14,691 bases of DNA from Candidatus Margulisiibacteriota bacterium (GTDB lineage Bacteria; Margulisbacteria; WOR-1; JAKLHX01): contig JAKLHX010000013.1 in assembly GCA_022709925.1 (NCBI GenBank), forward strand, positions 1 to 14,691, given 5' to 3'. The notes beneath the pieces were generated by a model. That model was not told the origin of the DNA. It made no database searches and saw only the letters and a program-made list of their open reading frames with translations. This document shows positions 6,398-13,993 of this stretch, in pieces. The stretch's first letter is position 1, and every line of letters starts with the position of its first letter. Both the position numbers and the translations under genes were made by a program.

Positions 6398-8512
6398 TTA
6401 TACGCTTTGATTCAGGAATTTAAGCCATTGTATGAGTGCGGGGACCCCGGACCCTCCGCGAAGTATCTGCGGGTGTTCCGGGATGGCGTCCTGGTTGTTT
6501 GTCAGCGCTATTACGCAGTCCATCGCATCGCGATTTTGGGCCCTGAATATTTCCATGTCTATTCCGCTCAAGGGGACCCCTGTCTGGTCCACGTGGAAAT
6601 AGAACTCTCCGCCAAGATACAGTATCCTTTTCCTGTTTTGGGCCAAGGCGGCAAAATGTTCGAGACAGTCATCGATTATTATTCCTTTATTTACGCCTCT
6701 GCGCGTTACATCCATTGAGTATCCGCCAAAGTGCAGCTCTACCGGGGGTATATTATTAGTTTTTGCTGCTTCAAGGAACTTTTGTTGAACCCATCCTCTT
6801 TTATCTGTCAGCAAAGGCGTCAGGGATATTTGTGTGGCATAAGATCTTTTATCGACGCCGGCTTTTCTTAACGCGTACTCAAGAAGATGTTCTTTTCCGA
6901 ACGTGCGATTGTAATCTTGAGCTATATTTCCAAGTGCTTTTGATATCCTTGCCGCATCTCTTCTTTCGAAGAGGAACCTTCCAAGATATTCTTCATCCAA
7001 GGACAGTTCAGTTCCGTTCACTGTCGCCTTGATAGTTCCTCCGTTGGAATAGAATAAAAGTCTTTCGAGGACGGACATATCCAAGCGCGGGTTGCCGTTT
7101 GCGGCGTTCATCCTGTCAAGCGCTTCTTTCAGTGCCTTGAATATAGGCATTATCCTTGTGTCATGGTCTCCTCCGCTTGCCACTACGACAGGGATCCCTT
7201 TTTGCATAAGGGCGAGGATGTTTTCAAGTGTGGGGTCTGATTTTGTAGAGTCCATAACGTCTTTCCCGTGCTTAAATCCCGTGAGCATGCTCCCGCTTAT
7301 GACCACGATGCCTTCCTCTTTTGCTATGCCGACGAAATCGATGAGACCTTTCGGTATGTCAACTTCCCTGCTTTGAGTGACCGGCATTTCTATCGATGTT
7401 CCGGGGACTTCAGGGTTGTTCGCCCATATCAAGAACTGGAGTGTTGCGGCAGGTCCGGACCCAAGAGGGATTATTCTCCGTGCGGTAGGGGTGCCTTGGC
7501 AAGAATTCAGTACGTTCGCCAAACTCCTCGGGTCGTCGTTCACGGCAAGTCCCAGCAGGTTTGGGACTTCCAGCATGCTCATGTCTCCGCCTAAAGAAGG
7601 TCGGCCTTCTCTATCGGCTTTTATCTCAAACTCATCACCAAGGCCTAGTACCGGCATGCATCCGGGATCATCAAGGCTTTTCAATGGCTCGGAGGGGATA
7701 CCCCAATAATCCATGAGCCATAATATGCCCGATTGTTTGTTTATTCCTGACCTGTTCACATCTATGGTCGTTCCTCCGCCCGGAGCGAACCTGTATTTGT
7801 CCTCCAGTTCCGAGCCTTTCAATTGTGCCTGTATCATCAGGATCACGTCTTCTCTTGCGGAAGTCCCTTTAGGGAAAGGCCTGACGCCGATCTGGGCCAC
7901 GAGAAAATCCGCAGGATATCCAGATGCCGGGATCTTTCTGTTCCCGCTATCGATATTGAACCCTGCAGGAAGCGGTCTTACTTCAAACCCTATTTTCCCG
8001 GAATATCCGGATCCTTTTATCCATTGATCGACGCATCTGTTGAGCACCTCTTCAAGTGCTGGATAATCTTCCGGGTCTATACCGTGCTCTTTATGGTATT
8101 GCCTGCCGATATCGGTCAGCTCACTGCCTTTTTGGTCAAATACCGCCACCATAGCCCCTCTGTTGGAAGAGAGCGCTATGTTTTGCATGAACCTGATGTT
8201 TCCGGAAGCTCCCAGGTGCTCATGGAGTGGAGATATAACCCTGGCATACTGACTTGTAAGGTCTGCTGCTGAAACAAACCCGAATCTCGCTGTTTCCGCA
8301 AAATCGGCTATCTCTACAAGAGGCCTGTTGCATAGATAATTCGGCCTGTGGACTTCGTGCGGATTTACCGCTTGCATTACAGTCCCGTCTATATCTGCAA
8401 AGACAGCGGTCCCTCTCCAGTTTAATGAACGTAAATGGCCCAGTATTCCGGGCAGCTCTCTCATTTGTCTGGTTATTACCGGGACTCTTATCGAACTTGT
8501 TATACATGCCAT
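6398..8512 (-). CDS. Tandem HAD-IIB-like protein, second domain degenerate
   Basis: A 704-residue protein built of two HAD units. Unit 1 (about 33-370) has motif I VFADIDGTV (Asp40, Asp42), motif II VSAAD (Ser81), motif III GINKQSG (Lys259) and motif IV GLGDEFEIKADREG with GGDMS (Asp293 to Asp310). It should be an active phosphatase. Unit 2 (about 390-704) keeps motif II VVASGGD (Ser445) and motif III GVNKGIII (Lys609). Its motif I is VVISGSMLTG with both Asp replaced, and its motif IV reads LGGEFYF instead of LGDE, so it is probably inactive. The units end in GSGPAATLQFLIW (351-363) and GGSGVPALIQWLKF, an internal repeat also found in the HAD protein at 1469-2602. AAAGGA sits eight bases before the ATG. 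A sugar-phosphate substrate is inferred from the neighbours. Confidence 0.75.
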   Translation of the reverse strand: MACITSSIRVPVITRQMRELPGILGHLRSLNWRGTAVFADIDGTVMQAVNPHEVHRPNYLCNRPLVEIADFAETARFGFVSAADLTSQYARVISPLHEHLGASGNIRFMQNIALSSNRGAMVAVFDQKGSELTDIGRQYHKEHGIDPEDYPALEEVLNRCVDQWIKGSGYSGKIGFEVRPLPAGFNIDSGNRKIPASGYPADFLVAQIGVRPFPKGTSAREDVILMIQAQLKGSELEDKYRFAPGGGTTIDVNRSGINKQSGILWLMDYWGIPSEPLKSLDDPGCMPVLGLGDEFEIKADREGRPSLGGDMSMLEVPNLLGLAVNDDPRSLANVLNSCQGTPTARRIIPLGSGPAATLQFLIWANNPEVPGTSIEMPVTQSREVDIPKGLIDFVGIAKEEGIVVISGSMLTGFKHGKDVMDSTKSDPTLENILALMQKGIPVVVASGGDHDTRIMPIFKALKEALDRMNAANGNPRLDMSVLERLLFYSNGGTIKATVNGTELSLDEEYLGRFLFERRDAARISKALGNIAQDYNRTFGKEHLLEYALRKAGVDKRSYATQISLTPLLTDKRGWVQQKFLEAAKTNNIPPVELHFGGYSMDVTRRGVNKGIIIDDCLEHFAALAQNRKRILYLGGEFYFHVDQTGVPLSGIDMEIFRAQNRDAMDCVIALTNNQDAIPEHPQILRGGSGVPALIQWLKFLNQSV

Positions 8513-8559
8513 ATTGACGGTCCTTTACGGTTTATTTTCGAAAGAAACACTTGCGGATT

Positions 8560-9693
8560 TCACTTTTTTTGCAGGATCTCTTCCATTGCCGTTATAATCT
8601 CCGATGCTTTCGGCAATCTTTTGGATTCGAAAAAAGTGCTTTCTCTTACAAAAAATTCTTTATCACAGGGTCCGGTCATTAAAAAATGCCCTGTCTGGTA
8701 CGAGGTCGCCGCTATGGTGACCTTGGGAATCCCTACGGCGGAAGCCAAATGCGCCACTCCGGTTTCTCCCGAGAGAAGTGCCCTGCACAGACGTATCACT
8801 TCGGCCTCTACCAGACAATCTCCATAGAACAGCCGGCATGCCGGAGAATCTAAAGTGCTCAGAAAATCAGAATGGATACGGTAGCTTTTGTCATATGTTG
8901 AGATCGTACCGTTGAAAATGTTCCCTGTTACCAGCAGTATCGAGAATCCTCTGCTTATAAAATGTCTGGCGACCTCCAGGAAATTCTTTTTTGACATCAT
9001 ATCCCTGTAGGTATAGTGTGAGTTCGCTGTAAGATGGAAAGCGATAGTGTTTTCAGGAAAGAATCCATTTCTTCTGAAAACATCTTCGGCAAGTTGCTTG
9101 TCTCGGTCCGTCGTCCATATTAGAGGTCTTCTGTTCTCATCTTTTATTTGCATGATGCCAGAGGAATCGATCTGTGACGCTGTTTGCAGGAGCTTTAAGT
9201 GCCCGTTCAGGAAAATAGGGCAGGGGACGTCTTCTCCGTCTGTCCGGACAACGTTATTCACGAAATTAAAAGGGAACTCCTGGCCTAAGAGCTCTTCTAT
9301 TGAATATAGCCCTTCCTGGAAACAATCCGTTCCTGTTATAAGGGCGTTTGGCATGGATCGAACGATCCTTCCCGCTTGTTTGGATGTTTCCCGGTCGTCG
9401 CTTACGGGCATGACTAAATTAGCTCCTTCTTTTAACATTTCCGTTATCCTTTCCGGAAAAACCACAGGGGCCTTTTTGGGATGATCCTCAGCCAATTTGA
9501 ATATTTCCGCGCCTTGCTTTTTAGCTTCAGGAAGCCTGTTGCGGTAGAGAGATAATGCTTGAGAGCTAAGTCCCAGGACTGTTCTTTGCCCAAACCTGTT
9601 TATGGCCCCGTCTATAAAAGGGGACAGGTCCATCAGGGATCCGAGGCGTTTTATAGGACAGATAACCGTGACCCGTTGTAATTGTCCGGTCAT
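8560..9693 (-). CDS. Glycosyltransferase family 9 (heptosyltransferase-like) protein
   Basis: A 377-residue GT-B fold protein of the GT9 type, a family that transfers ADP-heptose or related sugars in surface polysaccharide assembly on the cytoplasmic face of the membrane. The C-terminal nucleotide-sugar domain gives the clearest signal: LSGETGVAHLASAVGIPKV (307-325), followed by HFLMTGP, matches the family's 'TG..HLAAA.G.P.V' block. FSILLVTGN near 250-258 is the preceding strand. The N-terminal strand and loop RVTVICPIKRLGSLMDLSP (7-25) correspond to the family 'RLGD...TP', but Ser19 replaces the Asp that is proposed as catalytic base in WaaC. It starts three bases after the NagB-like stop, with only a weak GGA upstream, so translation is probably coupled. 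Donor and acceptor are unknown, and with the Asp changed it could be a non-canonical or inactive member. Confidence 0.65.
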   Translation of the reverse strand: MTGQLQRVTVICPIKRLGSLMDLSPFIDGAINRFGQRTVLGLSSQALSLYRNRLPEAKKQGAEIFKLAEDHPKKAPVVFPERITEMLKEGANLVMPVSDDRETSKQAGRIVRSMPNALITGTDCFQEGLYSIEELLGQEFPFNFVNNVVRTDGEDVPCPIFLNGHLKLLQTASQIDSSGIMQIKDENRRPLIWTTDRDKQLAEDVFRRNGFFPENTIAFHLTANSHYTYRDMMSKKNFLEVARHFISRGFSILLVTGNIFNGTISTYDKSYRIHSDFLSTLDSPACRLFYGDCLVEAEVIRLCRALLSGETGVAHLASAVGIPKVTIAATSYQTGHFLMTGPCDKEFFVRESTFFESKRLPKASEIITAMEEILQKK

Positions 9694-9696
9694 TTA

Positions 9697-11586
9697 TTAT
9701 TCCGTTCTGCCTAGATATTCCATCATCTCTTTCACGAGAGGGGATCTGTGCGGATCCTCGTTCTCCACAACTTCGAGCCGTTCTATCAACTCTTCCCGAA
9801 GTCCAGGGATGATTTCCGCGACCTTTGCTATATTCGCCTTTGTATAGTCCAGGAAATCTCTTTTGAAAAGGACGTCGCCTTTTTTCGGGTCGTTGTGGAC
9901 GAAAACGACATTTCCGTCGCTTGCATCAACAAGCAGGTCCACAAGTCCTTTTGCAAACCTGGGCAAATGATATGATTTGTCCAGTACCGTCAGGAAAGGG
10001 CTAAAGAACACGCCGGTCTTATCGGTGGCGAGTATCTCGAATATAAGTTCAAGGGCCGGCTTGCGCATTGTCGGGTCGTTGCTTGACAGCGCATTATCTA
10101 TTGTGGAAGAAACAGCGGCCTGAAGCCTTGCCCGTGAAGCTGTGGGCAGGAATGAAGACATGATGTTTACATAGATGATATTGTACAGCAGCATTTTTCT
10201 CAGCAGCGTTTCGCTTTTTGTTTCCGGGAACCTGTAAACCCTGAAAACCCTGTGAAAAAGGTCCTCAACCTTTTTTTTCGCTCTAGGATCTTTGTCTTTT
10301 ACGTCGCTGAGCAGGTCGGCGCTTTTTCTGACATAGAACAGAAGTATGTTCTCCTGCATAAAAGCATCAAAATGGGGAACGGGCAGTTTTCTGTCGTAAA
10401 ATTCCTTAAGGAGCTTTCCCATTTCTTCGGAGTCTATCACGCGGCCGAGATATTCAGACGCCATCTTTTCGCTTATTCCGGTTATCTCGTTACTATCCAA
10501 TATTTCCGCAAGAGGCGAGGCTATTAACAGATGCCGCGCCTGGTTAAGATTATCTGAGGCTTTTACTATCATTTTTTGATAACTATGGGGAAGTTGTTCC
10601 GCTGCTCCGGCATCTATGGTTATCCTGATGGCAGGATGATCCCTTAAAAGGGATGCAGGCATTGCTTCAGAAGGCGGCTCGAACAAGGAGCCGGCCACGA
10701 TGCCGCTTTTTTCTTCTCCCATGCCTAAAAGGAACAGATGCGATGTGTCGCGAAGGTCTGCGATCCCGATCGTATAAGCGTCCGGTACCGATCTCAAAGA
10801 AGGACATTCCCCGTCTTTGATAAAAATCGTTTCCGGATTCAGTGTTACTTTGCGGAACCTGGAAGTTGCGGAAGATCCCGGTTCGTTATAGGCTATATGC
10901 CCGTTAGTTCCTATTGAAACGACCGCAATATCGATGCCTCCCATTTTTGATATTGCCGCCTGATATTCTACAGGGTCCTGGTCCTGGGATATGCAGGTTA
11001 TATTGCCTTCCGGGATCCTGTTGGAAGGATGCATAAGACCGAAGAAAAATCTTTGCATATAGGAGGCAAAAGAAAAAGAGCTTGATGCCGGGACCGCACA
11101 ATATTCTGCCATGTGAACGTATCGCGTCTGCACCCAATCTATCCTTTCTTTGTTCCATCCCAACCAAAAGTCCGTCAGGCTGCTGAACATTTCTTTCGGA
11201 GTGCGAGAGCTCTCTATGTATCCGCCCAACAAAGTTCTGTAGTTTGGTCTGAAAATAAGATCGTCGGATATGGGGTCTTCAAAAAAGACCGGAAGGTCCG
11301 CTTCTTTTAGAGGCGTCCTCGCAAGCACTTTTTCTGCCGGTATGGTCCCTGTCTTTGCTAAATGGTCTAGGACCCTCACCATTGTGTTGCCCGGGGATAC
11401 GGTTATGTTCACTGTCCCGCGTTTTTGCAGGTCCCTTATGGTTTTTGCTATGTCCCTTGCGGCAAACCCGGCGAATTGTTCGGTAGGGACAATTCTCAGC
11501 AAAGCATTCCTGCTGTAAGAAAGACGCGCTCCCGCCGAGAGAGCATGCACAGGCAATACTTGAGCATTTGCAATATGTAGTGTCAT
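9697..11586 (-). CDS. NagB-like (glucosamine-6-phosphate deaminase fold) protein with long helical C-terminal extension
   Basis: A 629-residue protein whose middle (about 60-335) is a NagB/6-phosphogluconolactonase-type isomerase domain. NagB turns glucosamine-6-phosphate into fructose-6-phosphate and ammonia. It has YVHMAEYCAV (156-165), SFSFASYMQRFFF, GGIDIAVVSIGTNGHIAYNE (216-235) and PGSSATSR. Compared with E. coli NagB, His230 and Glu235 fit His143 and Glu148, Asn228 replaces Asp141, and Ala160 stands where the catalytic Asp72 of 'MDEY' would be. The C-terminal 290 residues are predominantly helical and I recognise no family; repeated helices suggest a HEAT-like scaffold. The N-terminus has about 90 extra residues, including ALSAGARLSYSR (15-26), shared with the HAD protein at 1469-2602. 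It begins 63 bases after pgm without a Shine-Dalgarno. A deaminase, an altered isomerase or a sugar-phosphate sensor are all possible. Confidence 0.7.
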   Translation of the reverse strand: MTLHIANAQVLPVHALSAGARLSYSRNALLRIVPTEQFAGFAARDIAKTIRDLQKRGTVNITVSPGNTMVRVLDHLAKTGTIPAEKVLARTPLKEADLPVFFEDPISDDLIFRPNYRTLLGGYIESSRTPKEMFSSLTDFWLGWNKERIDWVQTRYVHMAEYCAVPASSSFSFASYMQRFFFGLMHPSNRIPEGNITCISQDQDPVEYQAAISKMGGIDIAVVSIGTNGHIAYNEPGSSATSRFRKVTLNPETIFIKDGECPSLRSVPDAYTIGIADLRDTSHLFLLGMGEEKSGIVAGSLFEPPSEAMPASLLRDHPAIRITIDAGAAEQLPHSYQKMIVKASDNLNQARHLLIASPLAEILDSNEITGISEKMASEYLGRVIDSEEMGKLLKEFYDRKLPVPHFDAFMQENILLFYVRKSADLLSDVKDKDPRAKKKVEDLFHRVFRVYRFPETKSETLLRKMLLYNIIYVNIMSSFLPTASRARLQAAVSSTIDNALSSNDPTMRKPALELIFEILATDKTGVFFSPFLTVLDKSYHLPRFAKGLVDLLVDASDGNVVFVHNDPKKGDVLFKRDFLDYTKANIAKVAEIIPGLREELIERLEVVENEDPHRSPLVKEMMEYLGRTE

Positions 11587-11649
11587 GACGTTTATTAATC
11601 GAAAAAAAACAGTGTGGATTTCAAAGTGAATAGGACAAAAATACAGCGG

Positions 11650-13272
11650 TCAGGCGGCGGCTTTTGCTATTATTCCCTTGGCTTCTTCTATTATACGGGC
11701 CAGATGTTCTTTCCCGAGGAAACTTTCGACGTAGAGTTTTGCGATGTTCTCCGTGCCGGACGGGCGTGCCGCGAACCATCCGTTCTTTGTCGTCACCTTT
11801 ATACCGCCGATCGCTTCTCCGTTTGAGGCGCGTGTCAATATGTTCTCTATTTTTTCTCCGGCCAATATAGTGGCTCTTATATTCTCCTTGGACAGATTCT
11901 TTAGCTTGTTCTTTACTTCAGGAGAAGCGGGTGTGTCGATCCTGTCATAGACCGGTTCTCCGAACGCTCCTGTAAGGTCTTTATAAAGAGCTCCCGGGTC
12001 CCTTCCTGTGGTCGCTAGTATCTCTGCAGCTAAGAGTCCCATTATTATGCCGTCCTTATCGGTCGACCAAATAGACCCGTCTTTACGCAGGAATGAAGCT
12101 CCCGCGCTTTCTTCTCCGCCGAACGCTATCTTTTTGCTTAAGAGCGCGTCGACAAAATATTTGAACCCGACAGGGGTCTCGAACACTTTTCTTCCAAGGG
12201 ATGCGGCGACCCTGTCTATCATCGAAGAGGATACGAGTGTTTTTCCGACCATGCAGTCTTTAGGCCAGCCGGTTCTTTTCTGGTACAGATAATTTATCGC
12301 GACCGAAAGGTAATGGTTCGGGTTCATGAGGCCGGAGCTCTTTGTCACGATGCCGTGCCTGTCGCTGTCCGTATCGTTGCCCCAGGCGATATCGTATTTG
12401 TCTTTTAATTTTATAAGGTTTGCCATGGCAAATGACGACGAGCAGTCCATTCTGATCTTTCCGTCCTTGTCATTCGGCATAAAACAGAAAGAGACGTCTA
12501 TTGCAGGGTTCGCCACCTCCATGTTCAGTCCGTACATTTCGGCTATCGGAGCAAGGTATTCAAGGGCGGCGCCTCCCATAGGATCAGCCCCTATTTTTAT
12601 CCCTGACGACTTTATTGCGTCCATGTCGATCATCGAATCAAGAGCTTTTATGTAAGGAGTTATAAAGTCGTGTTTTTTTATATTCTCATTTTTTATTGCC
12701 TGCTCGAAAGGCATTTTTTTTACTTTGCCGTTACTGCCGGCGAGATATCCATTGGCTTTTTCTTCTATCCATTTGGTGATCGACGCATCCGCTGGCCCTC
12801 CTGTCGGCGGATTGTATTTTATGCCGCCGTCCGTGGGAGGGTTGTGCGACGGCGTTATTATTATCCCGTCAGCTTTTTTATCTTTATTTTTTTTGTTCTC
12901 TTCAAGGATAGCGAACGAGACCGCCGGGGTAGGGGTGTAACCTCCTCTGTCGTCAAAAGCAAGCCTTTGTTCTATGAGGGTGGCCACTCCGTTGGCCGCA
13001 AGGACCTCTATTGCCGTCATCATTGCAGGGAGCGATACCGCGTGCGAGTCCATCCCTATGAAAAGAACGCCGTTTATTCCCGCTTTTTTCCTGTAATCCG
13101 CGACCGCCTGTACTACCGCGGCGATATGCATTTCATTGAATGTCCCTAAAAAAGGGTTCCCCCTGTGTCCCGAAGTTCCGAACGAAACTTTTTGTGAAGG
13201 GTCTGAAATGTCCGGTTTAATGTTGTAATAGCTGTCGCGAAGTTTTGCTATGTCTAAAGAGCTTTTGTCCAC
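11650..13272 (-). CDS. pgm: Phosphoglucomutase, alpha-D-glucose phosphate-specific
   Basis: This enzyme interconverts glucose-1-phosphate and glucose-6-phosphate, linking glycolysis to glycogen and nucleotide-sugar synthesis. At 540 residues it is almost the length of E. coli Pgm (546) and aligns throughout. VSFGTSGHRG lies near the N-terminus, and the phosphoserine loop is ITPSHNPPTDGGIKYNPPTG. The metal loop is GNDTDSDRHGIV, the sugar loop GGEESAGASF, and the phosphate-binding loop near the C-terminus is ARPSGTENIAKLY. All catalytic elements are intact. Translation starts at GTG (13270-13272), one base after the rsmE TAA, with GGAG ten bases upstream inside rsmE. No ATG in frame fits the homologous N-terminus better. 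It is the last of three tightly packed housekeeping genes and could feed the downstream sugar cluster. Confidence 0.96.
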   Translation of the reverse strand: MDKSSLDIAKLRDSYYNIKPDISDPSQKVSFGTSGHRGNPFLGTFNEMHIAAVVQAVADYRKKAGINGVLFIGMDSHAVSLPAMMTAIEVLAANGVATLIEQRLAFDDRGGYTPTPAVSFAILEENKKNKDKKADGIIITPSHNPPTDGGIKYNPPTGGPADASITKWIEEKANGYLAGSNGKVKKMPFEQAIKNENIKKHDFITPYIKALDSMIDMDAIKSSGIKIGADPMGGAALEYLAPIAEMYGLNMEVANPAIDVSFCFMPNDKDGKIRMDCSSSFAMANLIKLKDKYDIAWGNDTDSDRHGIVTKSSGLMNPNHYLSVAINYLYQKRTGWPKDCMVGKTLVSSSMIDRVAASLGRKVFETPVGFKYFVDALLSKKIAFGGEESAGASFLRKDGSIWSTDKDGIIMGLLAAEILATTGRDPGALYKDLTGAFGEPVYDRIDTPASPEVKNKLKNLSKENIRATILAGEKIENILTRASNGEAIGGIKVTTKNGWFAARPSGTENIAKLYVESFLGKEHLARIIEEAKGIIAKAAA

Positions 13273-13273
13273 T

Positions 13274-13993
13274 TTATTTCATCTCCATCTCATATAATAT
13301 CATAGCCAAAGTCGCCGGCCCCGCGGTCTGTGTCCTCAATATCCTCTTGCCTAAAGAGACGCTTTTAAACCCTTTTGCGGATGCTTTTTCAGCCTCTGCC
13401 GGCGAAAACCCTCCTTCGGGGCCGATCAGTACCAATATCGATGATATGTTCTTGTTGTTCGCGAGCTCTGCCCTTAACGAACGGGAATTCTCGCACTCCC
13501 AAGGCAGCAGTTTAAGGTCATATCCGCCGCATGAGTCCAGAAGATGCTCTAATTTTATTGCTGCCTTTACTTCAGGGACATGGACCCGTCCGGACTGCTC
13601 TGCCGATTCTTTTGCGATCTTGTTCCATCTTTCGTTCTTGTCGGCTTTTGCTATCGATCGCTCGGTGATCACGGGGATGATCTCAAAAACGCCGAGTTCG
13701 GTGGATTTTTGTATTATATCGTCCATCTTTGAGCTTTTAGGCAGGGATTGTGCCAGCGTTATCTTTATTTTTGGTTCAACGTCTTTTTTGTGAGAATTAA
13801 TTATGTTGAGCGTAAGGCTTCCTTTTTCTATCGAAGCTATCCTGGTCTCGTATTCCGTGCCGGTAGAGTCAAAACACACGATCTTGTCCCCGACATCTTT
13901 CCTTAATACGTTCTTTATGTGGTTATGGTCGCTGCCTGTTATGCTTATTTCGCTGCCTGATATTGTATCTGCCTGTATAAAGAAGCGGCTCAT
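13274..13993 (-). CDS. rsmE: 16S rRNA (uracil-1498-N3)-methyltransferase
   Basis: RsmE is a SPOUT-class methyltransferase that uses S-adenosylmethionine to methylate N3 of U1498 in 16S rRNA within the 30S subunit. The 239 residues match the usual length. The N-terminal PUA-like RNA-binding part has the start MSRFFI, then HNHIKNVLRKDVGD. It is followed by the linker strand ITLAQSLPKSSKMDDIIQK, STELGV and ITERSIAK. The knotted SAM site is seen in LVLIGPEGGFSPAEAE and VSLGKRILRTQTAGPATLAM, both standard family motifs and intact here. Its ATG directly follows the dnaJ stop codon (TAAATG), and AAAGGG six bases upstream lies within dnaJ. This dnaJ-rsmE order occurs in many bacteria. Confidence 0.96.
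   Translation of the reverse strand: MSRFFIQADTISGSEISITGSDHNHIKNVLRKDVGDKIVCFDSTGTEYETRIASIEKGSLTLNIINSHKKDVEPKIKITLAQSLPKSSKMDDIIQKSTELGVFEIIPVITERSIAKADKNERWNKIAKESAEQSGRVHVPEVKAAIKLEHLLDSCGGYDLKLLPWECENSRSLRAELANNKNISSILVLIGPEGGFSPAEAEKASAKGFKSVSLGKRILRTQTAGPATLAMILYEMEMK
13283..13286 (-). promoter_or_regulatory. Ribosome binding site deciding the pgm GTG start
   Basis: GGAG within the 3' end of rsmE lies ten bases before the GTG at 13272. The spacing is slightly long but no better start codon exists near the conserved N-terminus. Confidence 0.5.

Noticed and set aside
8220..8507. A 95-codon minus-strand frame inside the tandem HAD gene
   Set aside because: It lies in another frame of the N-terminal HAD coding region, whose motif I Asp residues are in the long frame; no start signal or motif supports it.
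1469..9693. Three genes (at 1469, 5221 and 8560) have exactly the same length, 377 codons
   Set aside because: They belong to three different folds (HAD, ROK, GT9) without common sequence, so equal length is coincidence.
11602..11609. Run of eight T on the minus strand after pgm, looking like a terminator tail
   Set aside because: No stem with useful pairing precedes it in the 40 bases between the pgm stop and the run.
544..13793. Many plus-strand open frames of 60-180 codons, for example at 13245-13793, 5537-6082 and 4075-4566
   Set aside because: All lie antisense to well supported minus-strand genes, have no recognisable motifs and reflect codon bias of the real genes.
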